Source: Enterobacter cloacae
GTDB taxonomy: Bacteria; Pseudomonadota; Gammaproteobacteria; Enterobacterales; Enterobacteriaceae
DNA: 64,000 bases
Assembly (NCBI RefSeq): GCF_013375935.1
Contig: NZ_CP056117.1
Location: forward strand, 3,906,001-3,970,000
Direction: 5' to 3'
Each line of letters opens with the position of its first letter. Within the stretch, counting starts at the first letter, position 1. The notes beneath the pieces were generated by a model. That model did no database searches. It saw nothing but the letters and a program-made list of their open reading frames with translations, and was not told the DNA's origin. A program made the position numbers and the translations under genes. Positions 15,075 through 23,778 of this stretch are shown here, piece by piece.

Positions 15075-15116
15075 TTAAATGTTAAATAATTGAGTGTTTG
15101 CACTGTGAATGTAGAT

Positions 15117-15133
15117 TGCAGCGTTCGTGCCAG
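15117..15133 (-). promoter_or_regulatory. Sigma-54 promoter of astCADBE
   Basis: On the minus strand TGGCAC-GAACG-CTGC matches the -24/-12 consensus TGGCAC-N5-TTGC with one mismatch and the invariant GG and GC at the right spacing. It predicts a start near 15106, about 60 bases before the astC ATG. The E. coli ast operon is transcribed by sigma-54 with NtrC, so the match is expected. Confidence 0.88.
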
Positions 15134-15361
15134 CCAGCGATAAAAATGCATAAAAGGGAGGAGGTAACAGAATATCAACGGGTTAGAATATGGAGTTATT
15201 CACTGTTAATGCATAAAAAGTGAATATTTTTACGGTAAGCGGCGCTTTGCGGCATGAAAACTAGAAAGAGTATGCAGAAGCCAAATATAATTCTGGAATT
15301 GTGATCGCTCGCGAAATTTATTGGTTCTTTACGCCCTGTCAGAGAGCAAAGCGCGTTGAAA

Positions 15362-15380
15362 TGGTGCAAATATTGCACCA
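15362..15380. promoter_or_regulatory. Palindrome TGGTGCAA-ATA-TTGCACCA upstream of ast and xthA
   Basis: An 8-bp perfect inverted repeat about 245 bases upstream of the ast sigma-54 promoter and 100 bases before xthA. NtrC sites contain TGCACC and GGTGCA halves with a 5-bp centre, but here the halves are in the opposite order. It is probably an operator, perhaps an enhancer for ast; the protein is not identified. Confidence 0.4.
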
Positions 15381-15477
15381 CCGGGATTATCTGTCGCAGT
15401 AATTGGGCGAAGCGGATAACAGACGACGCAAATTCTGCTACCATCCTTGCACTATTCACCCTGCATTGGCAGCGACT

Positions 15478-16284
15478 ATGAAATTTGTCTCTTTTAATAT
15501 CAACGGCCTGCGTGCCCGCCCTCACCAGCTTCAAGCGATTGTTGAGCAACATCAGCCAGATGTGATCGGCCTGCAGGAGACAAAAGTTCACGACGATATG
15601 TTCCCTCTCGAAGAGGTAGCGAAGCTGGGCTATAACGTCTTTTACCACGGACAGAAAGGCCACTACGGCGTTGCGCTACTGACTAAAGACACGCCGGTTT
15701 CGGTGCGTCGTGGCTTCCCGGGCGACGGGGAAGAGGCGCAGCGCCGCATCATCATGGCGGAAATTCCTTCCGCACTGGGCAACATTACCGTTATCAACGG
15801 CTATTTCCCGCAGGGTGAAAGCCGCGATCATGAAACCAAATTCCCGGCCAAGGCGAAGTTTTACCAGGACCTGCAAAACTACCTGGCAACCGAGCTTAAA
15901 AAAGAGAATCCGGTGCTGATCATGGGCGACATGAACATCAGCCCGACGGATCTGGATATCGGCATTGGCGAAGAGAACCGCAAGCGCTGGCTGCGCACCG
16001 GTAAATGCTCCTTCCTGCCGGAAGAGCGCGAGTGGATGGAGCGCCTGCTCGGCTGGGGTCTGGTGGATACCTTCCGTAATGCCAACCCGGAAACGCAGGA
16101 CCGCTTCTCGTGGTTTGACTACCGCTCGAAAGGCTTCGATGACAACCGCGGCCTGCGCATCGATCTGCTTCTTGCCAGTTCGCCGCTGGCCGAGCGCTGC
16201 ATCGAAACCGGAATCGACTATGACATCCGCAGCATGGAAAAGCCGTCCGACCATGCGCCCGTATGGGCAACGTTCAAGCTGTAA
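15478..16284 (+). CDS. xthA: Exodeoxyribonuclease III (AP endonuclease) XthA
   Basis: Main apurinic/apyrimidinic endonuclease and 3' repair exonuclease of base-excision repair. It is 268 aa, as in E. coli. Catalytic Glu34 (GLQETK), the MGDMNISP block (Asp/Asn) and the C-terminal SDHAPVWA histidine motif are all present. I chose the ATG at 15478 since it matches the E. coli start; longer in-frame extension upstream reads into the promoter region. Confidence 0.97.
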   Translation: MKFVSFNINGLRARPHQLQAIVEQHQPDVIGLQETKVHDDMFPLEEVAKLGYNVFYHGQKGHYGVALLTKDTPVSVRRGFPGDGEEAQRRIIMAEIPSALGNITVINGYFPQGESRDHETKFPAKAKFYQDLQNYLATELKKENPVLIMGDMNISPTDLDIGIGEENRKRWLRTGKCSFLPEEREWMERLLGWGLVDTFRNANPETQDRFSWFDYRSKGFDDNRGLRIDLLLASSPLAERCIETGIDYDIRSMEKPSDHAPVWATFKL

Positions 16285-16290
16285 CTTCCG

Positions 16291-16974
16291 GTGAACGTAA
16301 AAAAATCCATTCTCCTGTGCGCCCTTACGGGCGCATTTGTTTCGATCGTTGTTTTGCTTCCTCCGGGCACCCTCACCCTCGACGCGTTAAAAATGCACCA
16401 GCAAACGTTGCTCGATCGGGTGGAGCAGGCGCCCGTTCAGAGTGCGCTGTTCTATTTCGCGGTTTACGTCGCGGTCTCCGCGCTGTCGATACCCGGCGCG
16501 GCCCTTCTGACGCTGCTCGGCGGGGCGCTGTTCAGCCTGTGGGAGGCGGTGCTGCTGGTTTCATTTGCCTCAACGCTCGGCGGGACGCTTGCCATGCTCG
16601 CCAGCCGCTACCTGCTGCGCAACGGGGTTCAGCGGCGCTTTGCCGCCCAGATGCAAACGATCGATGCGGGAATGGCGCGCGACGGCGCGCGCTACCTTTT
16701 TGCCCTGCGCCTGATGCCGCTGTTCCCCTTTTTTCTGGTCAACCTGCTGATGGGGCTGACCAGGATTACGGTGCGTCGCTACTGGTGGGTAAGCCAGCTT
16801 GCCATGCTGCCCGCCACCGTCATCTATCTGAACGCGGGACGCGAGCTGGGGAAACTCGCCTCGCTGCGCGATATTCTGTCGCCGGGATTGCTGTTCGCCT
16901 TTACACTATTAGGGCTATTACCGCTGGTCACTCGCTGGCTGTTTTCCCGTTACAACCCTTCGAATAAAAAGTGA
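16291..16974 (+). CDS. TVP38/TMEM64 (DedA-like) membrane protein, YdjX/YdjZ type
   Basis: Inner-membrane protein of the SNARE-associated/VTT domain family, of unproven function, perhaps lipid scrambling or transport. The 227 aa contain a GTG start, an N-terminal anchor and about five further hydrophobic segments; the family core runs from ALSIPGAALLTLLGG to LRLMPLFPFFLVNLLMG. E. coli has ydjX-ydjY-ydjZ after xthA; here a single gene, closer in look to YdjZ, stands in that place and ydjY is absent. It is six bases from xthA and six from ynjB, so it is probably co-transcribed with ynjBCDE. Confidence 0.85.
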   Translation: MNVKKSILLCALTGAFVSIVVLLPPGTLTLDALKMHQQTLLDRVEQAPVQSALFYFAVYVAVSALSIPGAALLTLLGGALFSLWEAVLLVSFASTLGGTLAMLASRYLLRNGVQRRFAAQMQTIDAGMARDGARYLFALRLMPLFPFFLVNLLMGLTRITVRRYWWVSQLAMLPATVIYLNAGRELGKLASLRDILSPGLLFAFTLLGLLPLVTRWLFSRYNPSNKK

Positions 16975-16980
16975 GGCATT

Positions 16981-18150
16981 ATGCGCCGGGTGCGTTTTTG
17001 CGCGTTTCTGACTGGCCTGCTGCTGGCAACGTCTGCCGCTGCCGCAGAGGGCTGGCAGACCATTCAACAGCAGGCTAAAGGGCAGACCGTCTGGTTTAAC
17101 GCCTGGGGCGGCGATGGGGCCGTTAACCGCTATCTCGACTGGGTAAGCGGCGAAATGAAAACGCACTACGCCATTAACCTTAAGATCGTTCATCTGGCCG
17201 ATGCCGCCGACGCGGTCAAACGGATCCAGACGGAACGGGCCGCGGAACGCGGCAGCAACGGGTCGGTAGATCTGCTCTGGGTGAACGGCGAAAATTTTCG
17301 CACGCTGAAAGAGGCAAACCTGCTGCTCAGCGGCTGGGCGCAGACCCTGCCCAACTGGCGCTACGTCGATACCCGTAAGCCGGTGACGGAAGATTTTGCC
17401 GTCCCGACCGACGGGGCGGAATCACCGTGGGGCGGCGCGCAGCTGACCTTTATCGCCCGGAAAGCGAGCATGCCGACACCTTTGGCAGATCCGCAGGCGC
17501 TGCTGGCCTACGCGCAGCAGCACCCTGGCAAGGTGAGCTATCCGCGCCCGCCGGATTTTACCGGCACCGCGTTTCTTGAGCAGCTGCTTTTAACGCTGAC
17601 CGCCCGCCCGGACGCGTTAAAAAAAGCGCCTGACGGCACCTTTGCCCAGGTCACCGCCCCGCTGTGGGCCTATCTTGATACCCTGCACCCCCTGCTCTGG
17701 CGCGAAGGGAACGATTTTCCCGCCTCGCCCGCGCGCATGGATACCCTTCTCGCCAGCGGCAGCCTTAACCTGTCGCTGACCTTCAACCCCGCTCACGCGC
17801 GGCAAAAGGTGGCGAACGGTGAACTGCCTGCCGACAGCTACAGCTTCGGCTTTCGTCAGGGCATGCTCGGCAACGTCCATTTTGTCGCTATCCCGGCAAA
17901 TGCCGGCGCGAGCGCGGGCGCAAAAGTCGTGGCGAACTTTCTGCTTTCACCGCAGGCGCAGATCCGCAAAGCCGATCCTGCCGTCTGGGGTGACCCGAGC
18001 GTGCTGGATGCCGACAGGCTGCCTGCGGATGAGGCAAAACGGCTTCGTCTATTTACGCCCGCTGGCACTCCTGACGTGCTTCCCGAACCGCACGCCGCCT
18101 GGGTTAACGCCCTGGAGCAGGAATGGCTTCGCCGCTACGGTACCCGCTAG
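16981..18150 (+). CDS. ynjB: ABC transporter substrate-binding protein YnjB
   Basis: Periplasmic binding protein of the YnjBCD ABC importer, whose ligand is not established. The 389-aa precursor has a Sec signal (MRRVRFCAFLTGLLLATSAAAA, cut near residue 22) and then a type-2 extracellular solute-binding fold beginning with WFNAWGGDGAVNRYLDW. The end overlaps the start of ynjC by 28 bases, so the two are translated in different frames of one message. Confidence 0.93.
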   Translation: MRRVRFCAFLTGLLLATSAAAAEGWQTIQQQAKGQTVWFNAWGGDGAVNRYLDWVSGEMKTHYAINLKIVHLADAADAVKRIQTERAAERGSNGSVDLLWVNGENFRTLKEANLLLSGWAQTLPNWRYVDTRKPVTEDFAVPTDGAESPWGGAQLTFIARKASMPTPLADPQALLAYAQQHPGKVSYPRPPDFTGTAFLEQLLLTLTARPDALKKAPDGTFAQVTAPLWAYLDTLHPLLWREGNDFPASPARMDTLLASGSLNLSLTFNPAHARQKVANGELPADSYSFGFRQGMLGNVHFVAIPANAGASAGAKVVANFLLSPQAQIRKADPAVWGDPSVLDADRLPADEAKRLRLFTPAGTPDVLPEPHAAWVNALEQEWLRRYGTR

Positions 18151-19652
18151 CCGGGCTGGCGTGGGCTGCTATGGCAGCCATCTATCTGCCGCTGCTTCCC
18201 GCCAGCGGAATGCTGCTCGCACCGGCGTTTTCCCCCGCCGGCTGGGCGGCGCTGTTTGCCGACCCGCAGCTGCCGCAGGCGCTGGCTGCCACGCTGGTTT
18301 CATCGCTTATCGCGACGCTGGGCTCTCTGTTCATCGCCCTGAGCCTGCTTGCGCTTCTCTGGCCGGGTGAAGGCTGGCAGCGCCTGACCGCCCGCCTGCC
18401 GTGGCTGTTAGCCGTGCCGCACGTCGCCTTCGCCACCAGCGCGCTGCTGCTGTTCGCCGAAGGGGGCGCGTTTTACCGGATGTGCACGCTCTGCTCGCCG
18501 CAGCTGGACCGCTACGGTATCGGGCTTGGGCTTACGCTCGCGGTCAAAGAGAGCGCGTTCGTCCTGTGGGCGCTGTACGCCGCGCTGCCTGAAAAGCGTC
18601 TCGCTCAGCAGAAGATTGTGCTGCATACCCTGGGCTACGGACGGATGCAGGCACTCTGCTGGCTGATAATCCCGGCAATCGCCCCCGCGCTGGGCGCCGT
18701 GATGCTGGCGGTGCTCGCCTGGTCGCTTTCCGTGGTGGACGTGGCGATCGTGCTCGGGCCGGGCAATCCGCCCACGCTGGCGGTGCTGGCCTGGCAGTGG
18801 CTTACCCAGGGCGATGCGCAGCAGCAGATAAAGGGAACGTTGCTGTGCCTGGCGCTGCTCCTGCTGCTGGCCGCGCTGGCCGCGGCGGGATACGGCCTCT
18901 GGGCCGCATGGCGGCGCTCGCAGCCTGACGTCTCGGGGCGTCGTCGTGCTTCGCACAGCGCGTTGCCCGCGCGGACCCTTGGCGGATTACTGCCGCTGTG
19001 CGGCGCGCTTTGTGCCATTGTCCTGCTGATGCTGGCGGGTCGGGACGACGTCGGCCCGGTCAGCGACAGCCTGTCTCTGGGGCTGCTGTCCAGCCTGCTT
19101 GCGCTGGCGCTCCTCTTTCTCTGGCTTGAGTGGGGACCGCCGCGCGGCGCGCGGTGGATCTGGCTGCCGCTTGCGCTTCCCGCACTGCCGCTTGTGTCCG
19201 GACAGTATGCCGTTGCGCTGCGGCTGGGCATCGACGGTCAGTACGCCGCCGTGCTCTGGAGCCATTTGCTCTGGGTTATCCCGTGGATGCTTCTGGTGCT
19301 GCAGCCGGCCTGGCGCAGGCTCGATCCCCGCCTGATCCTGACCGCCAGAACGCTGGGATGGGGGCAGGCGAAAATTTTCTGGTTAGTGAAATGCCCCCTT
19401 ATGGTTCGTCCGGCCCTGCTGGCCTTTGCCACCGGATTTTCCGTGAGCATGGCGCAGTACATGCCCACCCTCTGGCTGGGGGCTGGACGCTTCGCCACGC
19501 TGACGACGGAGGCGGTTGCCCTCAGCAGCGGCGGCAGCGTTCCCGTTCTGGCGTCCCGGGCGCTGGGCCTGCTGCTGTTGACCAGCAGCGTATTCGCCCT
19601 TGCCGCGCTGCTCTCGCGGCTCGCAGGCCGCTACCGACAAGGATTACGTTAA
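18123..19652 (+). CDS. ynjC: ABC transporter permease YnjC (fused double permease)
   Basis: Inner-membrane permease of the YnjBCD importer. The 509 aa form two BPD-type permease halves fused in one chain, with about 12 membrane spans; the EAA-like loops are seen at TLGYGRMQALCWLIIP and TLGWGQAKIFWLVKCP, one per half. The start at 18123 lies inside the end of ynjB; its MASPLRYPLAGL opening aligns with the E. coli N-terminus. Its stop overlaps the ynjD ATG by one base (TAATG). Confidence 0.93.
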   Translation: MASPLRYPLAGLAWAAMAAIYLPLLPASGMLLAPAFSPAGWAALFADPQLPQALAATLVSSLIATLGSLFIALSLLALLWPGEGWQRLTARLPWLLAVPHVAFATSALLLFAEGGAFYRMCTLCSPQLDRYGIGLGLTLAVKESAFVLWALYAALPEKRLAQQKIVLHTLGYGRMQALCWLIIPAIAPALGAVMLAVLAWSLSVVDVAIVLGPGNPPTLAVLAWQWLTQGDAQQQIKGTLLCLALLLLLAALAAAGYGLWAAWRRSQPDVSGRRRASHSALPARTLGGLLPLCGALCAIVLLMLAGRDDVGPVSDSLSLGLLSSLLALALLFLWLEWGPPRGARWIWLPLALPALPLVSGQYAVALRLGIDGQYAAVLWSHLLWVIPWMLLVLQPAWRRLDPRLILTARTLGWGQAKIFWLVKCPLMVRPALLAFATGFSVSMAQYMPTLWLGAGRFATLTTEAVALSSGGSVPVLASRALGLLLLTSSVFALAALLSRLAGRYRQGLR

Positions 19653-20272
19653 TGCTGAACGTGAAAAATCTCACCATCTCCCCCCTGTTTCATGATGTGA
19701 ACTTCAGCGTCCCTGCGGGTGAGATCGTGACACTGATGGGACCATCCGGCAGCGGCAAATCGACCCTTTTTTCCTGGATGGTGGGGGCATTGTCCGCTGA
19801 TTTTAAGGCGCACGGCGAGCTGTGGCTGAACGATCGTCGCTGCGATACCCTCGCCGTGGAAGCGCGCGGGATCGGCATCCTGTTTCAGGATGCCCTGCTG
19901 TTTGACGCCTTCAGCGTTGGGCAAAACCTGATGCTGGCGCTGCCGGCGCGCGTCGCCGGGCGCGCACGTCGCCAGGCGGTAGAGCAGGCCCTGGCGTCAG
20001 CCGGGCTGGCAAACCACTACGCCAGCGATCCGGCCACCCTGTCCGGCGGCGAGCGCGCCCGGGTCAGCCTGCTGCGCGCCCTGCTCGCCGAGCCGCAGGC
20101 GCTGCTGCTCGACGAGCCGTTCAGCCGCCTTGATAAAGCGCTGCGCGCGTCATTTCGCGCATGGGTATTTGAGGTGGCTCGCCAGCGCGCTATTCCGGTG
20201 GTGCTGGTCACGCACGATGAGGACGATATTCCCCCCGGCGGGCAGGTGATTGAAATTTCTCGCTGGCAATAA
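19652..20272 (+). CDS. ynjD: ABC transporter ATP-binding protein YnjD
   Basis: ATPase of the YnjBCD importer. The 206-aa protein has Walker A GPSGSGKST (30-38), the Q-loop LFQDALLF, signature LSGGERARVS, Walker B ALLLDEPFS and the switch VTHDEDD, so it should be functional. It starts at the ATG sharing the A of the ynjC stop codon. A much longer frame upstream is only read-through of ynjC in another phase. Confidence 0.95.
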   Translation: MLNVKNLTISPLFHDVNFSVPAGEIVTLMGPSGSGKSTLFSWMVGALSADFKAHGELWLNDRRCDTLAVEARGIGILFQDALLFDAFSVGQNLMLALPARVAGRARRQAVEQALASAGLANHYASDPATLSGGERARVSLLRALLAEPQALLLDEPFSRLDKALRASFRAWVFEVARQRAIPVVLVTHDEDDIPPGGQVIEISRWQ

Positions 20273-20345
20273 TGTGCTAACGCAATGTTTTTGGCGGCAG
20301 GAGAGACGACAATGCCATCCCCTTTTAATGACGTCAGGTTTATCG

Positions 20346-21653
20346 ATGAAACGTGTTTCTCAACTGACCGCGCTGGCCCTGCTCTGCGGCCTCGCCTCAC
20401 TCTCCTCCACGGCGGCTGATATGCCCCACGCCCTCACGCTGGCCCAGCTACAGGCACAGAACGGCGCGGTAATCGATACGCGTATCAGCGCGTTCTATAA
20501 CGGCTGGCCGCAAACCCTGAGCGGAACGTCCGGGCATGAGCCCGCCGCGCTTAATCTCTCCGCCAGCTGGCTTGGGGCGATGAGCGATGACCAGCTCAGC
20601 GGCTGGGCAACGCGGCATCGTCTTTCGCCGGACGCGCCAATTGCGCTCTATGGCAGCGATGAAGACAACCGGGCCGTCAAAGCGCGGCTGGAAAACGCGG
20701 GCTTTAGCCGCATCACCACCCTGAGCGATGCCCTGCAGCAGGCCGATCGCCTGCAGCGGCTGGCGCACTTCGAGCAGCTGGTCTATCCGCAGTGGATCCA
20801 CCGGCTACAGCAGGGCAAACCGGTTACTGCCGCACCGGCTGGCGACTGGAAGGTGATTGAGGCCGGATGGGGCGCGCCAAAGCTGTATCTGCTGAGCCAT
20901 ATTCCCGGCGCGGGCTACATCGACACCAACGAAGTGGAAAGCGAGCCGCTGTGGAATAAAGTCTCTGACGAGGCGCTGAAAGCGATGCTGGCTAAGCACG
21001 GGATCCGTCACGATACCACCGTCATTCTGTACGGTCGTGACGTCTATGCCGCCGCGCGCGTGGCGCAGATTATGCTCTACGCGGGCGTGAAGGATGTGCG
21101 CATTCTGGACGGCGGCTGGAGGGCGTGGTCCGACGCAAACCTGCCCGTTGAACGCGGTACGCCTGCAAGCGTGAAGCCAGCCCCTGATTTTGGCGCGCCG
21201 ATCCCGGGCCAGCCCCAGCTGATGGTGGATATGGATCGGGCCCGCGGGATGCTGCACCGTCAGGATGCGTCGCTGGTGAGCATTCGCTCCTGGCCGGAAT
21301 TCACCGGCGAAACCAGCGGCTACAGCTATATCAAGCCGAAAGGTGAAATTGCCGGCGCGCGCTGGGGCCACGCGGGCAGCGACGCGACCCACATGGAAGA
21401 CTTCCACAACCCGGACGGCACCATGCGCAGCGCCGACGATATCGCCGCCATGTGGAAAACGTGGAATATCCTGCCGGAGCAGCACGTTGCGTTTTACTGT
21501 GGTACCGGCTGGCGCGCCTCTGAAGCCTTTATGTACGCCCGCGCCATGGGCTGGCAGAACGTCGCGGTCTATGACGGAGGCTGGTACGAATGGAGTAGCC
21601 ATCCGCAAAACCCGGTCTCCCGCGGCGAGCGCGGCCCCGAGAGTTCACGCTAG
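20346..21653 (+). CDS. ynjE: Secreted triple-rhodanese thiosulfate sulfurtransferase YnjE
   Basis: Periplasmic sulfurtransferase; the E. coli protein has low thiosulfate sulfurtransferase activity. The 435-aa precursor has a signal peptide (cut near residue 24) and three rhodanese domains, of which only the last carries the active Cys loop (FYCGTGWRAS, near residue 386). I chose the ATG at 20346 (MKRVSQLTALALL), which gives the E. coli length. It is linked to ynjBCD, suggesting sulfur-compound handling by the transporter. Its stop codon shares CTAG with the convergent ynjF. Confidence 0.94.
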   Translation: MKRVSQLTALALLCGLASLSSTAADMPHALTLAQLQAQNGAVIDTRISAFYNGWPQTLSGTSGHEPAALNLSASWLGAMSDDQLSGWATRHRLSPDAPIALYGSDEDNRAVKARLENAGFSRITTLSDALQQADRLQRLAHFEQLVYPQWIHRLQQGKPVTAAPAGDWKVIEAGWGAPKLYLLSHIPGAGYIDTNEVESEPLWNKVSDEALKAMLAKHGIRHDTTVILYGRDVYAAARVAQIMLYAGVKDVRILDGGWRAWSDANLPVERGTPASVKPAPDFGAPIPGQPQLMVDMDRARGMLHRQDASLVSIRSWPEFTGETSGYSYIKPKGEIAGARWGHAGSDATHMEDFHNPDGTMRSADDIAAMWKTWNILPEQHVAFYCGTGWRASEAFMYARAMGWQNVAVYDGGWYEWSSHPQNPVSRGERGPESSR

Positions 21654-22267
21654 CGGTTGAGCGATCTCAGCGTCGCGTAACCGCTCCAGACGCGCGTTGT
21701 GGTGGTCAGCCAGCACAGCGCGCCAAACGCCCAGGCAAACAGCGTGAAGTGCGCCGGAAACAGGCAGCACAGCACAAACAGCGCGATGGTCTCCGTCCCT
21801 TCCGTCAAACCTCCGATGTAATAAAACGACTTGTGCGCATAGCCAGAATTATCAATATCGTGTTTCGCGGCCAGCGCGGCGAAGGCGAGGAAGCTGCTGC
21901 CCGTGCCGATAAACGCGAACAGCAGCCAGGCGGCGGCCAGCGCATTTTCAGCCGGCGCAGCCAGCGCAAAGCCAAACGGCACCAGGGCGTAAAACAGGAA
22001 GTCGAGGGCGATATCAAGAAATCCTCCCGCGTCCGTCAGGCCGCGTCGACGCGCCAGCGCACCGTCCAGCCCATCCAGCAGCCGGTTCAGCACAATGGCG
22101 ACCAGCGCCGCCGGGTACCAGCCGAGCGCCAGAAAGGGCAGCGCCAGCGCGCCTGCGGCAAACCCGACGAGCGTTAGCCCGTCGGGCGTGATAAACGGCT
22201 TATCCAGCGCGGCAGCCAGCTGGTTAAGCCCGGGCCTCAGCCGGGGGTGCAGATGTTTATCCAGCAT
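21650..22267 (-). CDS. ynjF: CDP-alcohol phosphatidyltransferase family protein YnjF
   Basis: Membrane enzyme of the CDP-alcohol phosphotransferase family; its substrate is unknown. The 205-aa protein keeps the signature DG-x2-AR-x8-G-x3-D-x3-D in DGLDGALARRRGLTDAGGF onward (about residues 66-92), followed by hydrophobic segments. I chose the ATG at 22267 (MLDKHLHPRLRPG), which aligns with E. coli YnjF; a longer frame upstream overlaps ynjA. The start overlaps the end of ynjA by 11 bases, so the pair is coupled. Confidence 0.93.
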   Translation of the reverse strand: MLDKHLHPRLRPGLNQLAAALDKPFITPDGLTLVGFAAGALALPFLALGWYPAALVAIVLNRLLDGLDGALARRRGLTDAGGFLDIALDFLFYALVPFGFALAAPAENALAAAWLLFAFIGTGSSFLAFAALAAKHDIDNSGYAHKSFYYIGGLTEGTETIALFVLCCLFPAHFTLFAWAFGALCWLTTTTRVWSGYATLRSLNR

Positions 22268-22829
22268 GCGGTTTTCCTTTAAACGTGGCGCACAGCCCCT
22301 GAGCCGGAATATCGAGTACCGCATTGAAGCGGGCGGACAGGTTCTGAAACGCAATCAGGGCCGTCATTTCGGTGATAGCGTCCTGCGTAAAGTGGCGCTT
22401 TAGCTGGCTTTTAATGCTGTCATCGACACGAGGCGGCGTGGCGGTGACCGCTTCCGCAAAGGCCAGCGCGGCGCGCTCCTCCTCGCTGAACAGGGTGGAC
22501 GTTTGCCAGTCGCTAACGGCCTGCACTTTATCCAGCGCCCCGCTCCGCTCGGCCAGACGCAGGCTGTTGGCATCGATACAAAATGCGCAGTGGCAAATCT
22601 GCGAGACGCGGGTCATCAGCAGCGATCGCAGCGCCGGGGACAAACGCGCCTGGCGCCGCTCCAGATAGCCGACAAACAGCGCCACCAGCCAGAAAAGACG
22701 CGGCATGCGCCCCCACCAGCGGGTGGGATTAAGCACCGCGCCAAAATGTTTTTTCTGCATGGCGGCAATGGGTTTGAGGCTGACGGGAAGGGATTCAATG
22801 GGGGCAACCCAGGCGGGTGTCTCTTTCAC
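22257..22829 (-). CDS. ynjA: Carboxymuconolactone decarboxylase/AhpD-family protein YnjA
   Basis: Predicted AhpD-like alkylhydroperoxidase-type protein; its reaction is unknown. The 190-aa protein has the redox motif CAFC (in CHCAFCIDANS) followed by the conserved histidine-poor helix of this family, and RWWGRMP and LIAFQNLSARFN match E. coli YnjA. In E. coli ynjA lies upstream of ynjB on the other strand; here it forms a two-gene operon with ynjF. It could instead be a paralogue. Confidence 0.85.
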   Translation of the reverse strand: MKETPAWVAPIESLPVSLKPIAAMQKKHFGAVLNPTRWWGRMPRLFWLVALFVGYLERRQARLSPALRSLLMTRVSQICHCAFCIDANSLRLAERSGALDKVQAVSDWQTSTLFSEEERAALAFAEAVTATPPRVDDSIKSQLKRHFTQDAITEMTALIAFQNLSARFNAVLDIPAQGLCATFKGKPHAG

Positions 22830-22904
22830 CTGATTCTCCTGATGACTGGACTCTTTGAAAGGGGACGATAATATGTCGTTTTCCGCTATTAATTATTGAC
22901 GAAC

Positions 22905-23321
22905 ATGCTGAAAACACTCGATGTTGTTGCGGCCATCCTCGAAAAAGAGGGCAAAATTTTACTGGCGCAGCGTCCAGCCCATGCCGATCAGCCCGGAATG
23001 TGGGAGTTTGCAGGGGGCAAGGTTGAAGCCGGTGAGACCCAGCCACAGGCGCTGATCCGCGAACTGCGTGAAGAACTCGGCATTGAGGCCGTACCCGCGC
23101 GGTACGTGGCAAGCCACCAGCGGGAGGTGTCGCAGCGCCTGATCCATCTCCACGCGTGGCACGTGCCCGACTTTAGCGGCGAGCTCAGGGCGCATTACCA
23201 CTCGGCGCTAGTGTGGTGCACGCCGGAAGAGGCTTTCGCCTATGATTTAGCCCCGGCGGATATTCCGCTGCTTGAGGCGTTTATTCTTTTACGCGACGCC
23301 AGACCAGCGGGTTCGTACTGA
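22905..23321 (+). CDS. nudG: CTP pyrophosphohydrolase NudG (Nudix)
   Basis: Nudix hydrolase acting on 5-substituted and oxidised pyrimidine nucleotides (5-methyl-dCTP, 8-oxo-dGTP and 2-hydroxy-dATP in E. coli), so it helps sanitise the nucleotide pool. The 138-aa protein contains the full Nudix box GGKVEAGETQPQALIRELRE followed by ELGI. I chose the ATG at 22905; the ribosome site is weak. The 3' end overlaps the convergent ynjH by 41 bases, as in E. coli. Confidence 0.94.
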   Translation: MLKTLDVVAAILEKEGKILLAQRPAHADQPGMWEFAGGKVEAGETQPQALIRELREELGIEAVPARYVASHQREVSQRLIHLHAWHVPDFSGELRAHYHSALVWCTPEEAFAYDLAPADIPLLEAFILLRDARPAGSY

Positions 23322-23553
23322 TGGTGCGCTCATCGCGCTGGCACTGCAGCAGCACGCCCTCCGCCCTGACCACCGCGCCTTCTGAGTAGTTTTGATCCTG
23401 ATAGATGCAGCACTGATTGCACGGCTGGGCACGCTGGCCGCCGCTGCTAAAGACCTCCGGCGGCACGTTAACCTCGACATCCGGTCGAAAGCGGTCAGCC
23501 TGCGCGGCTGCGGATAACGTCAAACATAGCGCGGCCATTGCGTAACGGTTCAT
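23281..23553 (-). CDS. ynjH: Small secreted DUF1496 protein YnjH
   Basis: A 90-aa protein with a signal peptide (cut after AQA, about residue 19) and a Cys-containing mature part with CNQCCIYQDQNYSEGAVV, typical of DUF1496. Its function is unknown. It ends inside nudG on the opposite strand. Confidence 0.9.
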   Translation of the reverse strand: MNRYAMAALCLTLSAAAQADRFRPDVEVNVPPEVFSSGGQRAQPCNQCCIYQDQNYSEGAVVRAEGVLLQCQRDERTISTNPLVWRRVKE

Positions 23554-23778
23554 AGACTTTATTTCCTTTGCATCGTTTATATCTATAACGGTAGATCGGG
23601 ACGGGATCTTTAATTTATCGCATCATCGCTTTTGGTTATGGCGCGCGCCTCGTCATTAATTTCCCTTTCGGGCTGCATTTCTGCTTGCCTCTCAAAGCGG
23701 TGCGGGTGGTATAGTCAAAAAAACGACACAAAACATCTACGCCACGCGCATAAAATATTATAAGAGGTTCTTATATCT

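Noticed and set aside
15196..15663. 155-codon minus-strand frame over the xthA start
   Set aside because: Covers the xthA promoter and 5' coding region antisense; no independent support.
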